A stretch of 54,919 nt of DNA from JAADEM01 sp965371855 (GTDB taxonomy: Bacteria; Bacteroidota; Bacteroidia; Bacteroidales; Marinilabiliaceae), in assembly GCA_965371855.1 (NCBI GenBank), contig CBDUZZ010000029.1, positions 1 to 54,919 of the forward strand, read 5' to 3'. The notes under the pieces were generated by a model. That model ran no database searches, had not been told where the DNA came from, and was given only the letters and a program-made list of their open reading frames with translations. This document shows, piece by piece, positions 7,167-16,570 of the stretch. Both the position numbers and the translations under genes were made by a program. The first letter of the stretch is position 1. Each line of letters begins with the position of its first letter.

Positions 7167-9347
7167 CTAATTCCCAACCTCTGAGATAAACTTAATACGC
7201 ATCATACGAATATTTTCTTCAGAATATTCATCTTCTCCCAATTCTTCAAGAGCAGCACTAATTGAATCTGTTTCGGCATCCTCTTTAAAATAGTAGTAAA
7301 TATCCTCCTGAAGATCTTCATCCATCACCTCATCAATGTAGTAATCAATATTTACCCTTGTTCCTGAATAAACTATTGATTCTATTTCTTTCAACAACTC
7401 AATTGTCTCTATTCCTCTAGAATCCGCAATATCATCAAGTGACATTTTACGATCGATACTCTGAATAATTGATATTTTAAGCTTTGATTTATTTGCTATC
7501 GATTTAACCACCATATCTATCGGCCGGTCAATCTCATTCTCTTTTACATGTTTCTCAATTAATGAAATAAACTCTTTTCCAAAGCGTTTCGCTTTACCCC
7601 CGCCAACTCCGGGTATATTTTGGAGCTCTTCTATAGTAACAGGATAATAAATTGACATGGCTTCTAATGAAGGATCCTGAAAAATTACAAAAGGAGGAAG
7701 ATTCAACTTCTTGGAAAGCTCTTTTCTAAGATCTTTCAGCATACTGAACAGCATATCATCAAGCGCAGCAGTTCCTCCGGTAACTGTTTCTTCTTCAAGA
7801 GTATCATAGTCATGATCTTTTGCCAGCATTACCGAAGTCGGAGTTTTAATATACTCATGCCCTTTCTCACTCACTTTCAACAATCCGTAATTCTCAATAT
7901 CCTTATCCAAAAGGGTATTAACGAGTGCCTGACGAATAACAGCATTCCAATATTTATCATCATGTTCACTGCCCAACCCAAACGATGATAATTCGTGATG
8001 TTTATATGACTTCACAGCCGAAGTTGCATGTCCTATTAACACATTGATAACATAATCAGCTTTGAACTTCTCTTTTAGTTCAATTACAATTTTCAGTACC
8101 TTAACAATACTGTCCTTTCCTTCGAACAACTCTTTTGGATTGACACAGTTATCACAGTTTTCACAATTATCTACATTATATTTCTCTCCAAAATAATGTA
8201 ACAAAACTTTCCTGCGACATAAAGATGTTTCAGCATATGCTACTGTTTCTAAAAGTAATTGCTTTCCTATCTCCTGCTCTGCCAAAGGCTTTCCCTGCAT
8301 AAACTTTTCAAGTTTTTGTATATCCTTATAACTATAAAAAGCAACGCATTTACCTTCACCACCATCCCGACCGGCACGGCCTGTTTCCTGATAATAACCT
8401 TCCAGGCTTTTAGGTATATCATAATGCATAACCAAACGCACGTCGGGTTTGTCTATTCCCATCCCAAAAGCTATTGTAGCAACAATTATATCAACATCTT
8501 CCATCAGGAACTTATCCTGATTTGAGGCTCTGGTTGCCGCATCCATCCCGGCATGATACGCAAGGGCTTTAAGTCCGTTCACCAATAATGTCTCTGCCAG
8601 CTCCTCTACCTTTTTACGGCTCAGACAATATATAATAACAGATTTTCCTGTGTTATCTTTTAATAGTTTTATAATCTCTTTGGTAGCACTCTTTTTAGGT
8701 CGCACCTCATAAAACAGGTTAGGACGGTTAAATGATGATTTATAAATTCGTGCATCCAACATCCCCAAATTCTTCTGAATATCATGCTGTACCTTTGGTG
8801 TAGCAGTGGCTGTTAAAGCAATTACAGGCGCAACTCCAATTTCATTTATTATTGGTCTTATCCTGCGATACTCAGGTCTGAAATCATGTCCCCATTCAGA
8901 AATACAGTGCGCCTCATCCACTGCATAAAAAGATACATCAACCCGTTTAAGAAATTCTATATTCTCCTCTTTGGTTAATGATTCCGGAGCAACATACAAC
9001 AGTTTTGTCTTCTTGCTTATTACATCCGATCTAACCTGCTGAATAGCAGCTTTAGTTAATGAGGAATTCATAAAATGTGCTACTCCGTCATCCTCACTAA
9101 AGTTACGCATGGCATCCACCTGATTTTTCATCAATGCAATAAGAGGTGAAATAATAACTGCAGTACCCGGAAGTATTAAAGCAGGTAATTGATAACACAA
9201 TGATTTACCACCACCTGTTGGCATTAAGACAAATGTGTCATTTCCATCAAGAACATTTACAATTACATCTTCCTGATTTCCCTTAAAAGTATCAAAACCA
9301 AAATGCATTTTTAGATATGCATGAAGGTCAATTTGTTGTTTACTCAT
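7167..9347 (-). CDS. recQ: ATP-dependent DNA helicase RecQ
   Basis: A 726-residue superfamily 2 3'-5' helicase for recombination and fork repair. Walker A PTGGGKS is at residues 43-49, the DEAH box at 144-147 inside AVDEAHCISEWGHDFRPEY, helicase motif VI YYQETGRAGRDG at about 318-329. The RQC zinc site is made by Cys377, 395, 398 and 401. An HRDC domain follows at about 530-600 (IPGVGGGKAKRFG). About 120 more acidic residues follow, so the protein is longer than E. coli RecQ (about 610) but typical for Bacteroidota. Monocistronic; its 3' end faces the MITE-like element. Confidence 0.95.
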   Translation of the reverse strand: MSKQQIDLHAYLKMHFGFDTFKGNQEDVIVNVLDGNDTFVLMPTGGGKSLCYQLPALILPGTAVIISPLIALMKNQVDAMRNFSEDDGVAHFMNSSLTKAAIQQVRSDVISKKTKLLYVAPESLTKEENIEFLKRVDVSFYAVDEAHCISEWGHDFRPEYRRIRPIINEIGVAPVIALTATATPKVQHDIQKNLGMLDARIYKSSFNRPNLFYEVRPKKSATKEIIKLLKDNTGKSVIIYCLSRKKVEELAETLLVNGLKALAYHAGMDAATRASNQDKFLMEDVDIIVATIAFGMGIDKPDVRLVMHYDIPKSLEGYYQETGRAGRDGGEGKCVAFYSYKDIQKLEKFMQGKPLAEQEIGKQLLLETVAYAETSLCRRKVLLHYFGEKYNVDNCENCDNCVNPKELFEGKDSIVKVLKIVIELKEKFKADYVINVLIGHATSAVKSYKHHELSSFGLGSEHDDKYWNAVIRQALVNTLLDKDIENYGLLKVSEKGHEYIKTPTSVMLAKDHDYDTLEEETVTGGTAALDDMLFSMLKDLRKELSKKLNLPPFVIFQDPSLEAMSIYYPVTIEELQNIPGVGGGKAKRFGKEFISLIEKHVKENEIDRPIDMVVKSIANKSKLKISIIQSIDRKMSLDDIADSRGIETIELLKEIESIVYSGTRVNIDYYIDEVMDEDLQEDIYYYFKEDAETDSISAALEELGEDEYSEENIRMMRIKFISEVGN

Positions 9348-9717
9348 GACAATCTCTATATTTCATCAATTCCCTATCTGCAAAATATCGCTTCCCGTTA
9401 ATAGTTTCTTTTAGTTTAGTAAAAAACAAAAAAATGATATTTTTGTAAGAAGAATCATAAGATTATATTTTCTAAATAAAATTAATAAAAATGAATGAAG
9501 TAATGTTTAAATTTAACACATTTCCTGAATAGAAAGTGAAAATTAAACATTATTTCTTTTTTTGAAAGTACTCAAAATTGTTTTGTAAAACAAAAAACTT
9601 GAAAGAATATTGAACTAATAAAACTAAAAACTCAATAATTAAAAAATCATTTCTAATTTTGGGACTTGTAAAAAATGTTATGTTTTTTACTTTTATAATA
9701 AAAACGAAAATCCCAAC
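9348..9717. other. AT-rich intergenic region between recQ and tatC
   Basis: 370 bp without a credible gene. It must hold the divergent promoters of recQ and tatC. A plus-strand TATTTTTG (9438-9445) fits the -7 consensus TAnnTTTG but has no good -33 box and lies 270 bp from tatC. TTGTTTT-GT-AAAACAA (9578-9593) is a small inverted repeat that could be an operator. Nothing else is recognisable. Confidence 0.4.
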
Positions 9718-10533
9718 ATGAAAGATACACCAAAGAATGAAATGTCTTTTTTAGACCACCTTGAAGAACTAAGATGGCATTTAGTGCGGTCTTTTATCTC
9801 CATTTTTGTATTTGCCATACTGGCATTTATATTCAAAGAGTTTGTGTTTGACGAAGTGATATTAGCCCCAAGCACTCCTGACTTTTTCACAAATAAGTTT
9901 CTGTGTCAATTATCAGATAAATTAGAGTTGCCTGCCCTGTGTATCAATCAATCATCACTAACCTTACAGAATATTAACATGTCAGGTCAGTTCACAACTC
10001 ATATATGGGTGTCTTTCATTGTAGGGGTTATTGTGGCATTCCCATACATTTTCTGGGAATTCTGGAGCTTTCTAAAACCTGCCCTTTATCCTAAAGAGAT
10101 AAAACATTCGCGTGGAGCATTGTTTTTTTCATCAATACTTTTTATCGTAGGTGTATCATTTTCCTACTATGTTATCTGCCCGTTGTCAGTACACTTTCTC
10201 GGCAATTATCATGTCAGTACTCAGGTTGAGAACATTGTAAATTTAGGCTCATATATCAGTACAATAACTTCAATAGTTTTGGCAGGAGGTATTATTTTCG
10301 AATTACCTATAATTATTTTCTTCTTAGCTAAAGTTGGTTTAGTCACTTCCGGTTTTTTAAAAACATACAGACGACATGCTCTTGTAGTAGCACTGTTATT
10401 AGCTGCTATCATAACTCCACCTGACATTATAAGTCAAGTCCTTGTTTGTCTGCCTCTAATTGTTCTTTACGAAGCAGGAGTTATTATTGCGAAAAGAATG
10501 GAACGTAACAGAGAAACTGAAACCTCTGAATAA
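9718..10533 (+). CDS. tatC: Sec-independent protein translocase TatC
   Basis: A 271-residue polytopic inner-membrane protein, the receptor subunit of the twin-arginine export system. The N-terminus contains MSFLDHLEELRWHLVRS, the TatC signature whose Glu and Arg contact the signal peptide. Six hydrophobic helices follow, with the conserved region FIVGVIVAFPYIFWEFWSF and later ALLLAAIITPPDIISQ. TatA is not in the window. The stop is ten bases before the start of the LptB-like ATPase, so the two genes form an operon. Confidence 0.95.
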   Translation: MKDTPKNEMSFLDHLEELRWHLVRSFISIFVFAILAFIFKEFVFDEVILAPSTPDFFTNKFLCQLSDKLELPALCINQSSLTLQNINMSGQFTTHIWVSFIVGVIVAFPYIFWEFWSFLKPALYPKEIKHSRGALFFSSILFIVGVSFSYYVICPLSVHFLGNYHVSTQVENIVNLGSYISTITSIVLAGGIIFELPIIIFFLAKVGLVTSGFLKTYRRHALVVALLLAAIITPPDIISQVLVCLPLIVLYEAGVIIAKRMERNRETETSE

Positions 10534-10543
10534 AATTAATTTT

Positions 10544-11293
10544 ATGGAAGAACTAAAATTACATACCAAAGACCTCGTAAAAAGATATAAGAAACGAACT
10601 GTTGTAAAAGGCGTTTCCGTAAATGTTAAACAAGGTGAGATTGTTGGACTTCTTGGGCCTAACGGAGCCGGCAAAACAACTACTTTTTATATGATGGTAG
10701 GTCTTGTACAGCCCAATAATGGAAGGATTTTCCTGAATGACGAGGACATTACGGATTACCCTGTTTACCGACGGGCTCAAAAAGGAGTAGGTTATCTGGC
10801 TCAGGAAGCAAGCGTTTTTAGGCAACTAAGCGTCGAAGACAACATTAAAGCTGTACTGGAAATGACTAAATTTTCTAAAGAAGAGCAGAAACATAGGTTA
10901 GAGGAACTTATTGTTGAATTCGGGCTAAAACATATACGCAAAAGCCTTGGCATTCAACTTTCTGGAGGCGAAAGACGAAGAACCGAGATTGCCAGAGCAT
11001 TAGCCATTAACCCCAAATTCATACTGCTGGATGAACCATTTGCCGGCGTTGACCCTATTGCTGTGCGCGACATTCAGGAGATTGTGGCAAAATTAAAATA
11101 TAAAAATATTGGCATTCTGATTACTGACCATAATGTTCACGAAACATTAGCAATAACGGATCGTGCTTATCTGCTTTTTGAAGGCAATATTTTAAAATCA
11201 GGTACTGCCCAAGAACTTGCGAAAGATCCTGAAGTAAAACGTCTGTATCTGGGTGATGATTTTCAACTACGCAGAAGAAGTTTCGACAAATAA
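10544..11293 (+). CDS. lptB: LPS export ABC transporter ATP-binding protein
   Basis: A 249-residue cytoplasmic ATPase that powers lipopolysaccharide extraction with LptF/LptG. It has Walker A GPNGAGKTTTFYMMVG, signature LSGGERRRTEIARAL and Walker B ILLDEPFAGVDPIAV; FYMMVGLVQP and RRTEIARAL are characteristic of LptB. I use the ATG at 10544, ten bases after tatC. The longer frame from 10460 lies inside tatC and would add non-conserved residues. It is followed by the tRNA-Leu transcription unit. Confidence 0.9.
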   Translation: MEELKLHTKDLVKRYKKRTVVKGVSVNVKQGEIVGLLGPNGAGKTTTFYMMVGLVQPNNGRIFLNDEDITDYPVYRRAQKGVGYLAQEASVFRQLSVEDNIKAVLEMTKFSKEEQKHRLEELIVEFGLKHIRKSLGIQLSGGERRRTEIARALAINPKFILLDEPFAGVDPIAVRDIQEIVAKLKYKNIGILITDHNVHETLAITDRAYLLFEGNILKSGTAQELAKDPEVKRLYLGDDFQLRRRSFDK

Positions 11294-11311
11294 TACATTT
11301 TTTTTTAAAAG

Positions 11312-11343
11312 TTTGGGTGATAGCAAAAATCATATTATCTTTG
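11312..11343 (+). promoter_or_regulatory. Bacteroidota sigma-ABfr-type promoter of tRNA-Leu
   Basis: -33 TTTG (11312-11315), a 20-nt spacer and -7 TATCTTTG (11336-11343), a complete match to TTTG-N19-21-TAnnTTTG. Transcription should begin about 10 bases before the mature tRNA. Confidence 0.85.
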
Positions 11344-11360
11344 CACCGCGAAATTGACCT

Positions 11361-11442
11361 GCGGATGTGGCGTAATTGGTAGCCGCGCTAGACTTAGGAT
11401 CTAGTGCCGAAAGGCGTGGGGGTTCGAGTCCCTTCATCCGTA
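11361..11442 (+). tRNA. tRNA-Leu (anticodon UAG)
   Basis: The acceptor arm GCGGATG pairs with CATCCGT (one G-U). The anticodon stem CTAGA/TCTAG encloses the loop CTTAGGA with anticodon TAG at 11395-11397, which reads CUA and related Leu codons. A long variable arm (GTGCCGAAAGGCGT) marks it as class II, as expected for Leu. The T arm contains TTCGAGT. The 3' CCA is not encoded and must be added. It lies in its own unit between lptB and tig. Confidence 0.97.
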
Positions 11443-11452
11443 CAAAACACAC

Positions 11453-11499
11453 AACCGTCTTCACTTACGATATAAATCGGCAGTAAGACGGTTTTTTTT
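11453..11499 (+). terminator. Rho-independent terminator after tRNA-Leu
   Basis: AACCGTCTT pairs with AAGACGGTT around an inner stem, followed by a run of eight T. It closes the tRNA unit before tig. Confidence 0.8.
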
Positions 11500-11537
11500 A
11501 AATTTATAAATGATATTATAAACATATTGAGTAGCAG

Positions 11538-12899
11538 ATGAATATTTCAAAAGAAAACGTCGAGGGATTAAATGCAGTAATAAAAATAACTGTTAGTAAA
11601 GATGACTATGAATCCAAGGTAAACGATGTATTAAAAGATTATCGAAAAAAAGCAAACATGCCTGGTTTCCGCCCGGGGAAAGTGCCAATGGGATTGGTCA
11701 AAAAGATGTACGGAAAATCAGCATTGGTTGATGAAGTTAATAAACTTGTTTCTGAAAGTATTACTAAGTTTATTACTGACGAGAAAATTGAACTCCTGGG
11801 TGAGCCTTTACCAAGTGACAAACAAGAAGTCATTGATTTCGATAGTCATGAAGAATTCAACTTTTTCTTTGACATTGCCGAAGCACCTGAAATAGAAGTC
11901 AATCTTTCGGAGAAAAACAAAGTGTCATACCATAAAATCACAGTAACCGATGAAATGACAGACCAACAACTTAAAAGCGTTACAAGCCGATTCGGAAAAC
12001 AGGTCAGTGTTGAAACTATTACGGAAAAGACTCTTGTTAAAGGCGATTTTGTTCAATTGGACCAAGACGGAAATGAGCTGGAAGACGGCATCACAACTAA
12101 AGAATCTGTTTTGTCAATGTCCGTAATAAAAGACGATGATGCAAAAAAGAAATTTCTCGAAGCTAAAATAGGTGATGTAATTACTCTTAATCCCAGAACT
12201 GCATATCCAGACAACACAGAGTTGTCGTACCTTTTGAAAATAGAGAAAGACGAAGCTGCAAATATTGATGGCGATTTCAACCTTACAATAAAAGAAGCAA
12301 CTGAATTTATCGACCCTGAATTAAATCAGGAACTATTCGAACAGATTTATGGAGCAGGAGTTGTAACTACTGAAGAGGAGTTTAAAAATAAGGTTAAAGA
12401 GGATTTGGAAAACCAACTGGCTATGGACTCAGATTATCTGTTCTTCCTGGACACAAAAAAGAAACTGATAAAGAAAATCAACTCAGAGCTGCCTGAGGAG
12501 TTCCTTAAAAGATGGATCATTGCTACAAACCGTGAAAACCAAGAGCTGACACCTGAAAAAATTGATCAGGACATGCCATTGTTTATTGAAGATTTAAAAT
12601 GGCAATTAATCAAAAACAAGCTGATTAAAAGCAATGAAATAAAACTCGAAGAGTCTAATATGCTTGAATACGCAAAGAAATCTACCCGTATACAGTTTGC
12701 ACAATATGGTTTGACCAATGTTCCTGAGGAGCACATTGCAAACTATGCCAACGATATGCTTAAAAACGAAGAGCAATCAAGACAAATTATTGATGGAGCC
12801 ATGCATGACAAACTGATAGCATTTATTAAAGAAACTGTGAAACCGAAGGAGAAAGAAATCAGTCGTGTTGAATTTAACAAGTTGATTGAAAAGAAATAG
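11538..12899 (+). CDS. tig: Trigger factor, ribosome-associated chaperone
   Basis: A 453-residue chaperone that binds nascent chains at the ribosomal exit tunnel. Near residues 43-50 is GFRPGKVP, the ribosome-docking signature (GFRxGxxP). A divergent FKBP-like domain (about 150-240) and a long helical C-terminal arm domain follow. The PPIase part is weakly conserved, as is usual in Bacteroidota. tig precedes clpP and clpX, the same order as in E. coli, but a hairpin separates it from clpP. Confidence 0.93.
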   Translation: MNISKENVEGLNAVIKITVSKDDYESKVNDVLKDYRKKANMPGFRPGKVPMGLVKKMYGKSALVDEVNKLVSESITKFITDEKIELLGEPLPSDKQEVIDFDSHEEFNFFFDIAEAPEIEVNLSEKNKVSYHKITVTDEMTDQQLKSVTSRFGKQVSVETITEKTLVKGDFVQLDQDGNELEDGITTKESVLSMSVIKDDDAKKKFLEAKIGDVITLNPRTAYPDNTELSYLLKIEKDEAANIDGDFNLTIKEATEFIDPELNQELFEQIYGAGVVTTEEEFKNKVKEDLENQLAMDSDYLFFLDTKKKLIKKINSELPEEFLKRWIIATNRENQELTPEKIDQDMPLFIEDLKWQLIKNKLIKSNEIKLEESNMLEYAKKSTRIQFAQYGLTNVPEEHIANYANDMLKNEEQSRQIIDGAMHDKLIAFIKETVKPKEKEISRVEFNKLIEKK

Positions 12900-12932
12900 C
12901 TGTTCTACATAAGAACAGGCACATATTTTTTT
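12900..12932 (+). terminator. Hairpin with delayed T-run between tig and clpP
   Basis: A perfect stem CTGTTCT/AGAACAG (12900-12906, 12912-12918) with loop ACATA is followed, eight bases later, by seven T. The offset makes it a weak or attenuating terminator, so tig and clpP could still be partly cotranscribed. Confidence 0.5.
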
Positions 12933-12970
12933 AACTTAGCGTCTTTAACAAGAAATAATACCAAATCAAA

Positions 12971-13648
12971 ATGATAGATCCAAAAGATTTCAGAAAGTAT
13001 GCAACCAAGCATATAGGGATAAACAGTATTGTTTTAGATCAGTTTACTTCCATGTCCAACAACTACATCTCCCCTACAATTATCGAGGAGAGACAAATGA
13101 ATGTTGCTAGCATGGATGTATTTTCAAGACTAATGATGGACCGTATTATATTCTTAGGGCTTCCTATCGACGATTACGTTTCAAACATCGTTCAGGCACA
13201 ATTACTGTATCTCGAATCTGCCGATTCATCAAAAGACATTTCAATATACCTAAACACACCGGGAGGTTCGGTATATGCAGGCCTTGGCCTATATGACACA
13301 ATGCAGTACATTAATCCTGATATTGCAACTATATGCACTGGTATGGCAGCATCGATGGGAGCTGTATTGCTAGCAGCCGGAACAAAAGGCAAACGTTCTG
13401 CACTGAAACATTCCAGAATTATGATTCATCAGCCCATGGGTGGTGCTCAGGGACAAGCTTCTGATATTGAAATCACTGCCCGTGAAATATTGAAATTAAA
13501 AAAAGAACTCTATACCATAATAGCTGAACATTCAGAAAACACATATAAAAAAGTCGAGAAGGATTCTGACAGGGATTACTGGATGACGGCTGAAGAGGCA
13601 AAAAAATACGGAATGATTGACGAAGTATTAGTTAGAACCAGTAAATAA
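12971..13648 (+). CDS. clpP: ATP-dependent Clp protease proteolytic subunit
   Basis: A 225-residue serine peptidase forming the ClpP barrel. Catalytic Ser128 lies in GMAASMGAVLL and His153 in RIMIHQPMGG; the third residue is an Asp in DSDRD (198-202). YLNTPGGSVYAG is the family signature. An N-terminal extension of about 30 residues compared with E. coli contains the likely propeptide. clpX follows after 55 bases, its ATPase partner. Confidence 0.96.
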   Translation: MIDPKDFRKYATKHIGINSIVLDQFTSMSNNYISPTIIEERQMNVASMDVFSRLMMDRIIFLGLPIDDYVSNIVQAQLLYLESADSSKDISIYLNTPGGSVYAGLGLYDTMQYINPDIATICTGMAASMGAVLLAAGTKGKRSALKHSRIMIHQPMGGAQGQASDIEITAREILKLKKELYTIIAEHSENTYKKVEKDSDRDYWMTAEEAKKYGMIDEVLVRTSK

Positions 13649-13649
13649 C

Positions 13650-13657
13650 TAACTTTG
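13650..13657 (+). promoter_or_regulatory. Possible internal -7 element before clpX
   Basis: TAACTTTG, just after the clpP stop, fits the -7 consensus, but no -33 TTTG stands at the right distance. It could give clpX some independent transcription. Confidence 0.3.
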
Positions 13658-13703
13658 TTTTTATAACTTCTGATGCAGTGCACCAGATAACTATTTTGAG
13701 GAT

Positions 13704-14918
13704 ATGGATAAATGTTCGTTTTGTGGTAGGGAGAGGAAAGACACTAATCTGTTGATTGCCGGTATCTCAGGGCATATTTGTGATAGTTGTATCGAACAAG
13801 CAAACACTATACTTGAAGAAGAATTTAACAAGAAAAATTCGTTCGATCCTGGACAGCTTAAACTGTTAAAGCCAATAGAAATTAAAAAGTTTCTTGATTT
13901 ATACGTTATTGGTCAGGATGAAGCAAAAAAGTTTTTGTCGGTGGCAGTATACAATCATTATAAAAGATTGATGCAAAACACTAAAGATGATGATATTGAA
14001 ATTGAAAAATCAAATATTCTTTTGGTTGGCGAAACTGGAACAGGAAAAACCCTGTTAGCACGAACAATTGCAAAAATGCTTCATGTTCCGTTCACAATTG
14101 TTGATGCAACAGTACTTACAGAGGCCGGATATGTAGGTGAAGACATTGAGAGCATTCTTACCCGCCTTCTTCAAGCGGCCGATTATAACATTGAAGCTGC
14201 TGAAAAAGGGATTGTTTTTATTGATGAAATAGACAAGATAGCTCGTAAAAGTGACAACCCATCTATCACAAGGGATGTTTCAGGTGAAGGTGTTCAGCAA
14301 GGTCTTCTTAAACTTTTAGAAGGTGCAATTGTAAATGTTCCACCCCAGGGAGGAAGAAAACACCCTGAACAAAAGATGATTCCTGTGAATACAAAAAATA
14401 TTCTTTTTATTGCCGGCGGTGCATTTGACGGTATTAATCGTAAAATTGCTCAACGATTGAACACTAAAGTAGTAGGGTATCAGGCAAGTAAGAACAAAGA
14501 CAGAATTGATACAGAAAACCTGTTACAATATATTGCTCCACAGGATCTAAAATCTTTTGGACTAATTCCTGAAATCATCGGACGATTACCTGTAATAACA
14601 TACCTGCACCCTTTAACCAGAGAGACTTTACGTAGGATTCTTACAGAACCAAAAAACGCAATAATAAAGCAATACAAAAAACTTTTTCGAATTGACGATA
14701 TTGAACTTCATTTTGAAGATTCCGTTTTAGAGTATATTGTAGATAAAGCTGTCGAGTTTAAGCTGGGCGCACGTGGTATTCGGTCCATTTGCGAAACAAT
14801 CATGATAGATACAATGTTTGAGGCTCCATCAAAAAACAAAAAAGAGATTACTATCCGTTTAGGCCTGGCCAAAGAAAAAATTGAAAAAGCAAATATAACA
14901 AGACTAAAAGCAAGTTAA
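13704..14918 (+). CDS. clpX: Clp protease ATP-binding subunit ClpX
   Basis: A 404-residue AAA+ unfoldase feeding substrates to ClpP. The N-terminal zinc-binding domain uses Cys4, Cys7, Cys26 and Cys29. Walker A is GETGTGKT, Walker B IVFIDEIDKIAR. The pore loop is in the usual AGYVGEDIE segment, and ARGIRSICE near the end is sensor 2. The ClpP-contacting IGF-type loop is not obvious by eye. The gene follows clpP closely and is probably in the same operon. Confidence 0.96.
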   Translation: MDKCSFCGRERKDTNLLIAGISGHICDSCIEQANTILEEEFNKKNSFDPGQLKLLKPIEIKKFLDLYVIGQDEAKKFLSVAVYNHYKRLMQNTKDDDIEIEKSNILLVGETGTGKTLLARTIAKMLHVPFTIVDATVLTEAGYVGEDIESILTRLLQAADYNIEAAEKGIVFIDEIDKIARKSDNPSITRDVSGEGVQQGLLKLLEGAIVNVPPQGGRKHPEQKMIPVNTKNILFIAGGAFDGINRKIAQRLNTKVVGYQASKNKDRIDTENLLQYIAPQDLKSFGLIPEIIGRLPVITYLHPLTRETLRRILTEPKNAIIKQYKKLFRIDDIELHFEDSVLEYIVDKAVEFKLGARGIRSICETIMIDTMFEAPSKNKKEITIRLGLAKEKIEKANITRLKAS

Positions 14919-15221
14919 TTACTATTTCTTTTGTTTTATTTGTATTTATATTTGCAATGGACGATTATAGTTTGTAATATTGCACCTTGATAAATTTAAA
15001 AACGCTATTACTCTTCTTTTGAAAGGATACTGTTCATGCAGATTCTAATATAAGAACCAGGAAATGAAAAACTATCAACAACGATAGCACGAAAAAAAAT
15101 CCCATCCTTATTACACTGGAGAACAAAGCCTGTTTTTATCAGTATAAACAGCAATGGCTTTTTATAGTTTTTAATCACTAACATAGAAATATTAAAATTC
15201 AATATTTAAATTTATATAAGA
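14919..15221. other. Long leader region upstream of the RRM/cold-shock pair
   Basis: 303 bp without a credible gene. TATATTTG (14947-14954) fits the -7 promoter consensus, which would give a leader of about 260 nt. At 15125-15172 AAAGCCTGTTT pairs with AAACAGCAATGGCTTT and is followed by a T-rich stretch, a terminator- or attenuator-like hairpin inside that leader. Long structured leaders are common in cold-shock genes of other bacteria; here that role is inferred. Confidence 0.45.
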
Positions 15222-15476
15222 ATGAACATTTACGTAGGAAACCTTAATTACAAGGTTAATGAAGAAGACTTAAAAGAGATCTTCGAAGATTATGGAACAG
15301 TATCAACTTCCAAAATTATCATGGACAAATACAGTGGAAGAAGCAAAGGCTTCGGTTTTGTAACCATGGAAAATGATGAAGAAGCTAACAAAGCTATTGA
15401 AGAACTTAATGGCGCATCTCTTGAAGAAAGAGTAATGGTTGTAAACGAAGCCAGACCAAAAACAAATAAATATTAA
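15222..15476 (+). CDS. RRM-type RNA-binding protein
   Basis: An 84-residue single RNA recognition motif. RNP2 IYVGNL is at residues 3-8 and RNP1 KGFGFVTM at about 43-50, both with the aromatic residues that stack on RNA bases. Single-RRM proteins are common in Bacteroidota and cyanobacteria and are thought to act as RNA chaperones or post-transcriptional regulators. It sits 16 bases before a cold-shock gene, so the two are almost certainly cotranscribed and may act on the same transcripts. Confidence 0.93.
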   Translation: MNIYVGNLNYKVNEEDLKEIFEDYGTVSTSKIIMDKYSGRSKGFGFVTMENDEEANKAIEELNGASLEERVMVVNEARPKTNKY

Positions 15477-15492
15477 TAACAAATATAGTACA

Positions 15493-15693
15493 ATGACTAA
15501 AGGAACAGTAAAATGGTATAATGAAACCAAAGGTTATGGTTTCATTGAATCTGAAAATGGAGATGATATTTTTGTTCATCGTTCAGGTGTAGTAAATTCA
15601 TACGACGGACTGCAAGCAGACCAAAAAGTTGAATTCGAAGTAAAACAAGGAGATAAAGGGTTAAATGCTGTAAATGTAACAACAATTGACTAA
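15493..15693 (+). CDS. Cold-shock domain protein (CspA family)
   Basis: A 66-residue OB-fold nucleic-acid chaperone. RNP1 KGYGFIE lies at about 13-19 and RNP2 DIFVH at 27-31, preceded by GTVKWYNETKG. Proteins of this family melt RNA structure during growth or cold shock. It is the second gene of the RRM-Csp pair and is followed by a strong terminator. Confidence 0.95.
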   Translation: MTKGTVKWYNETKGYGFIESENGDDIFVHRSGVVNSYDGLQADQKVEFEVKQGDKGLNAVNVTTID

Positions 15694-15716
15694 CTTTTAT
15701 TTTAACTTATAATGAT

Positions 15717-15750
15717 AAAGCTGCCTGAAAATTTCAGGCAGCTTTTTTTT
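15717..15750 (+). terminator. Strong Rho-independent terminator
   Basis: AAGCTGCCTGAAA pairs perfectly with TTTCAGGCAGCTT, followed by T8. It ends the RRM-Csp operon and faces the convergent ppk2 gene. Confidence 0.92.
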
Positions 15751-15763
15751 ACCCTTAACCAGA

Positions 15764-16570
15764 TTAATATTTTTCAGGGACAAATGTCTGCTCCGATAGT
15801 GGAGGCCTTACATATCCTTTTTTATTCAGCCTCTCAGGAAGCTCTATGGGCTCTGACTCAATATATTTATACGGAATCAGACTTAATAAATGTGATATAA
15901 CATTCAGCCTGGCTCTTTTTTTATCATCCGAATTAACAACATACCATGGAGACTGCTTCGTGTCGGTATAAGAGAACATTTCATCTTTTGCTTTTGAGTA
16001 TTCTTCCCATAACGTGTATGATTTGCGATCAACGTCACTAAATTTCCATCTTTTTGTGGGATTAGTGAGCCTGCCCTTGAACCTGTGCTCTTGTTCAGTG
16101 TCACTTACCGAAAACCAGTATTTAATAAGTATAATGCCTGATCGGATAAGCATTCTCTCAAAATTAGGACAAGATCTCAAAAACTCCCAATACTCTTCAT
16201 CAGTACAAAAATTCATGACACGCTCTACCCCGGCTCTGTTGTACCAGCTTCTGTCAAACAAAACCATCTCTCCTTTTGATGGAAGACGAGAAGCATATCT
16301 CTGAAAATACCATTGCCCTCTCTCTTTCTCCGTAGGCTTTTGCAAGGCTACAACCCGACAAATACGAGGATTTAATGTTTCAGTTATCCGCTTTATAGCT
16401 CCACCCTTACCCGCAGCATCCCTGCCTTCAAATACAACAATAACCTTAAGTTCCTTTTCTTTTATCCACTCCTGCAACTTTATCAATTCAACTTGCAGTT
16501 TATTCAGCTCCTTCTCATAAACTTTATCACTTAATTTCTTTCTGCGGTAATCATTATTTTCTTTACTCAT
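15764..16570 (-). CDS. ppk2: Polyphosphate kinase 2
   Basis: A 268-residue cytoplasmic kinase that moves phosphate between polyphosphate and nucleotides. Walker A FEGRDAAGKGG is at residues 48-58, the Walker B/lid region VLFDRSWYNRAGVE around Asp106; both are PPK2 family signatures. Length and single domain fit class I PPK2, which usually favours NDP phosphorylation; the exact nucleotide cannot be read from sequence. I use the ATG at 16570 (MSKENNDYRRK); an in-frame ATG ten codons upstream is possible. Monocistronic. Confidence 0.92.
   Translation of the reverse strand: MSKENNDYRRKKLSDKVYEKELNKLQVELIKLQEWIKEKELKVIVVFEGRDAAGKGGAIKRITETLNPRICRVVALQKPTEKERGQWYFQRYASRLPSKGEMVLFDRSWYNRAGVERVMNFCTDEEYWEFLRSCPNFERMLIRSGIILIKYWFSVSDTEQEHRFKGRLTNPTKRWKFSDVDRKSYTLWEEYSKAKDEMFSYTDTKQSPWYVVNSDDKKRARLNVISHLLSLIPYKYIESEPIELPERLNKKGYVRPPLSEQTFVPEKY

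Noticed and set aside
15008..15202. Minus-strand 64-codon frame between clpX and the RRM gene
   Set aside because: No family resemblance, overlaps the leader hairpin and has no promoter.
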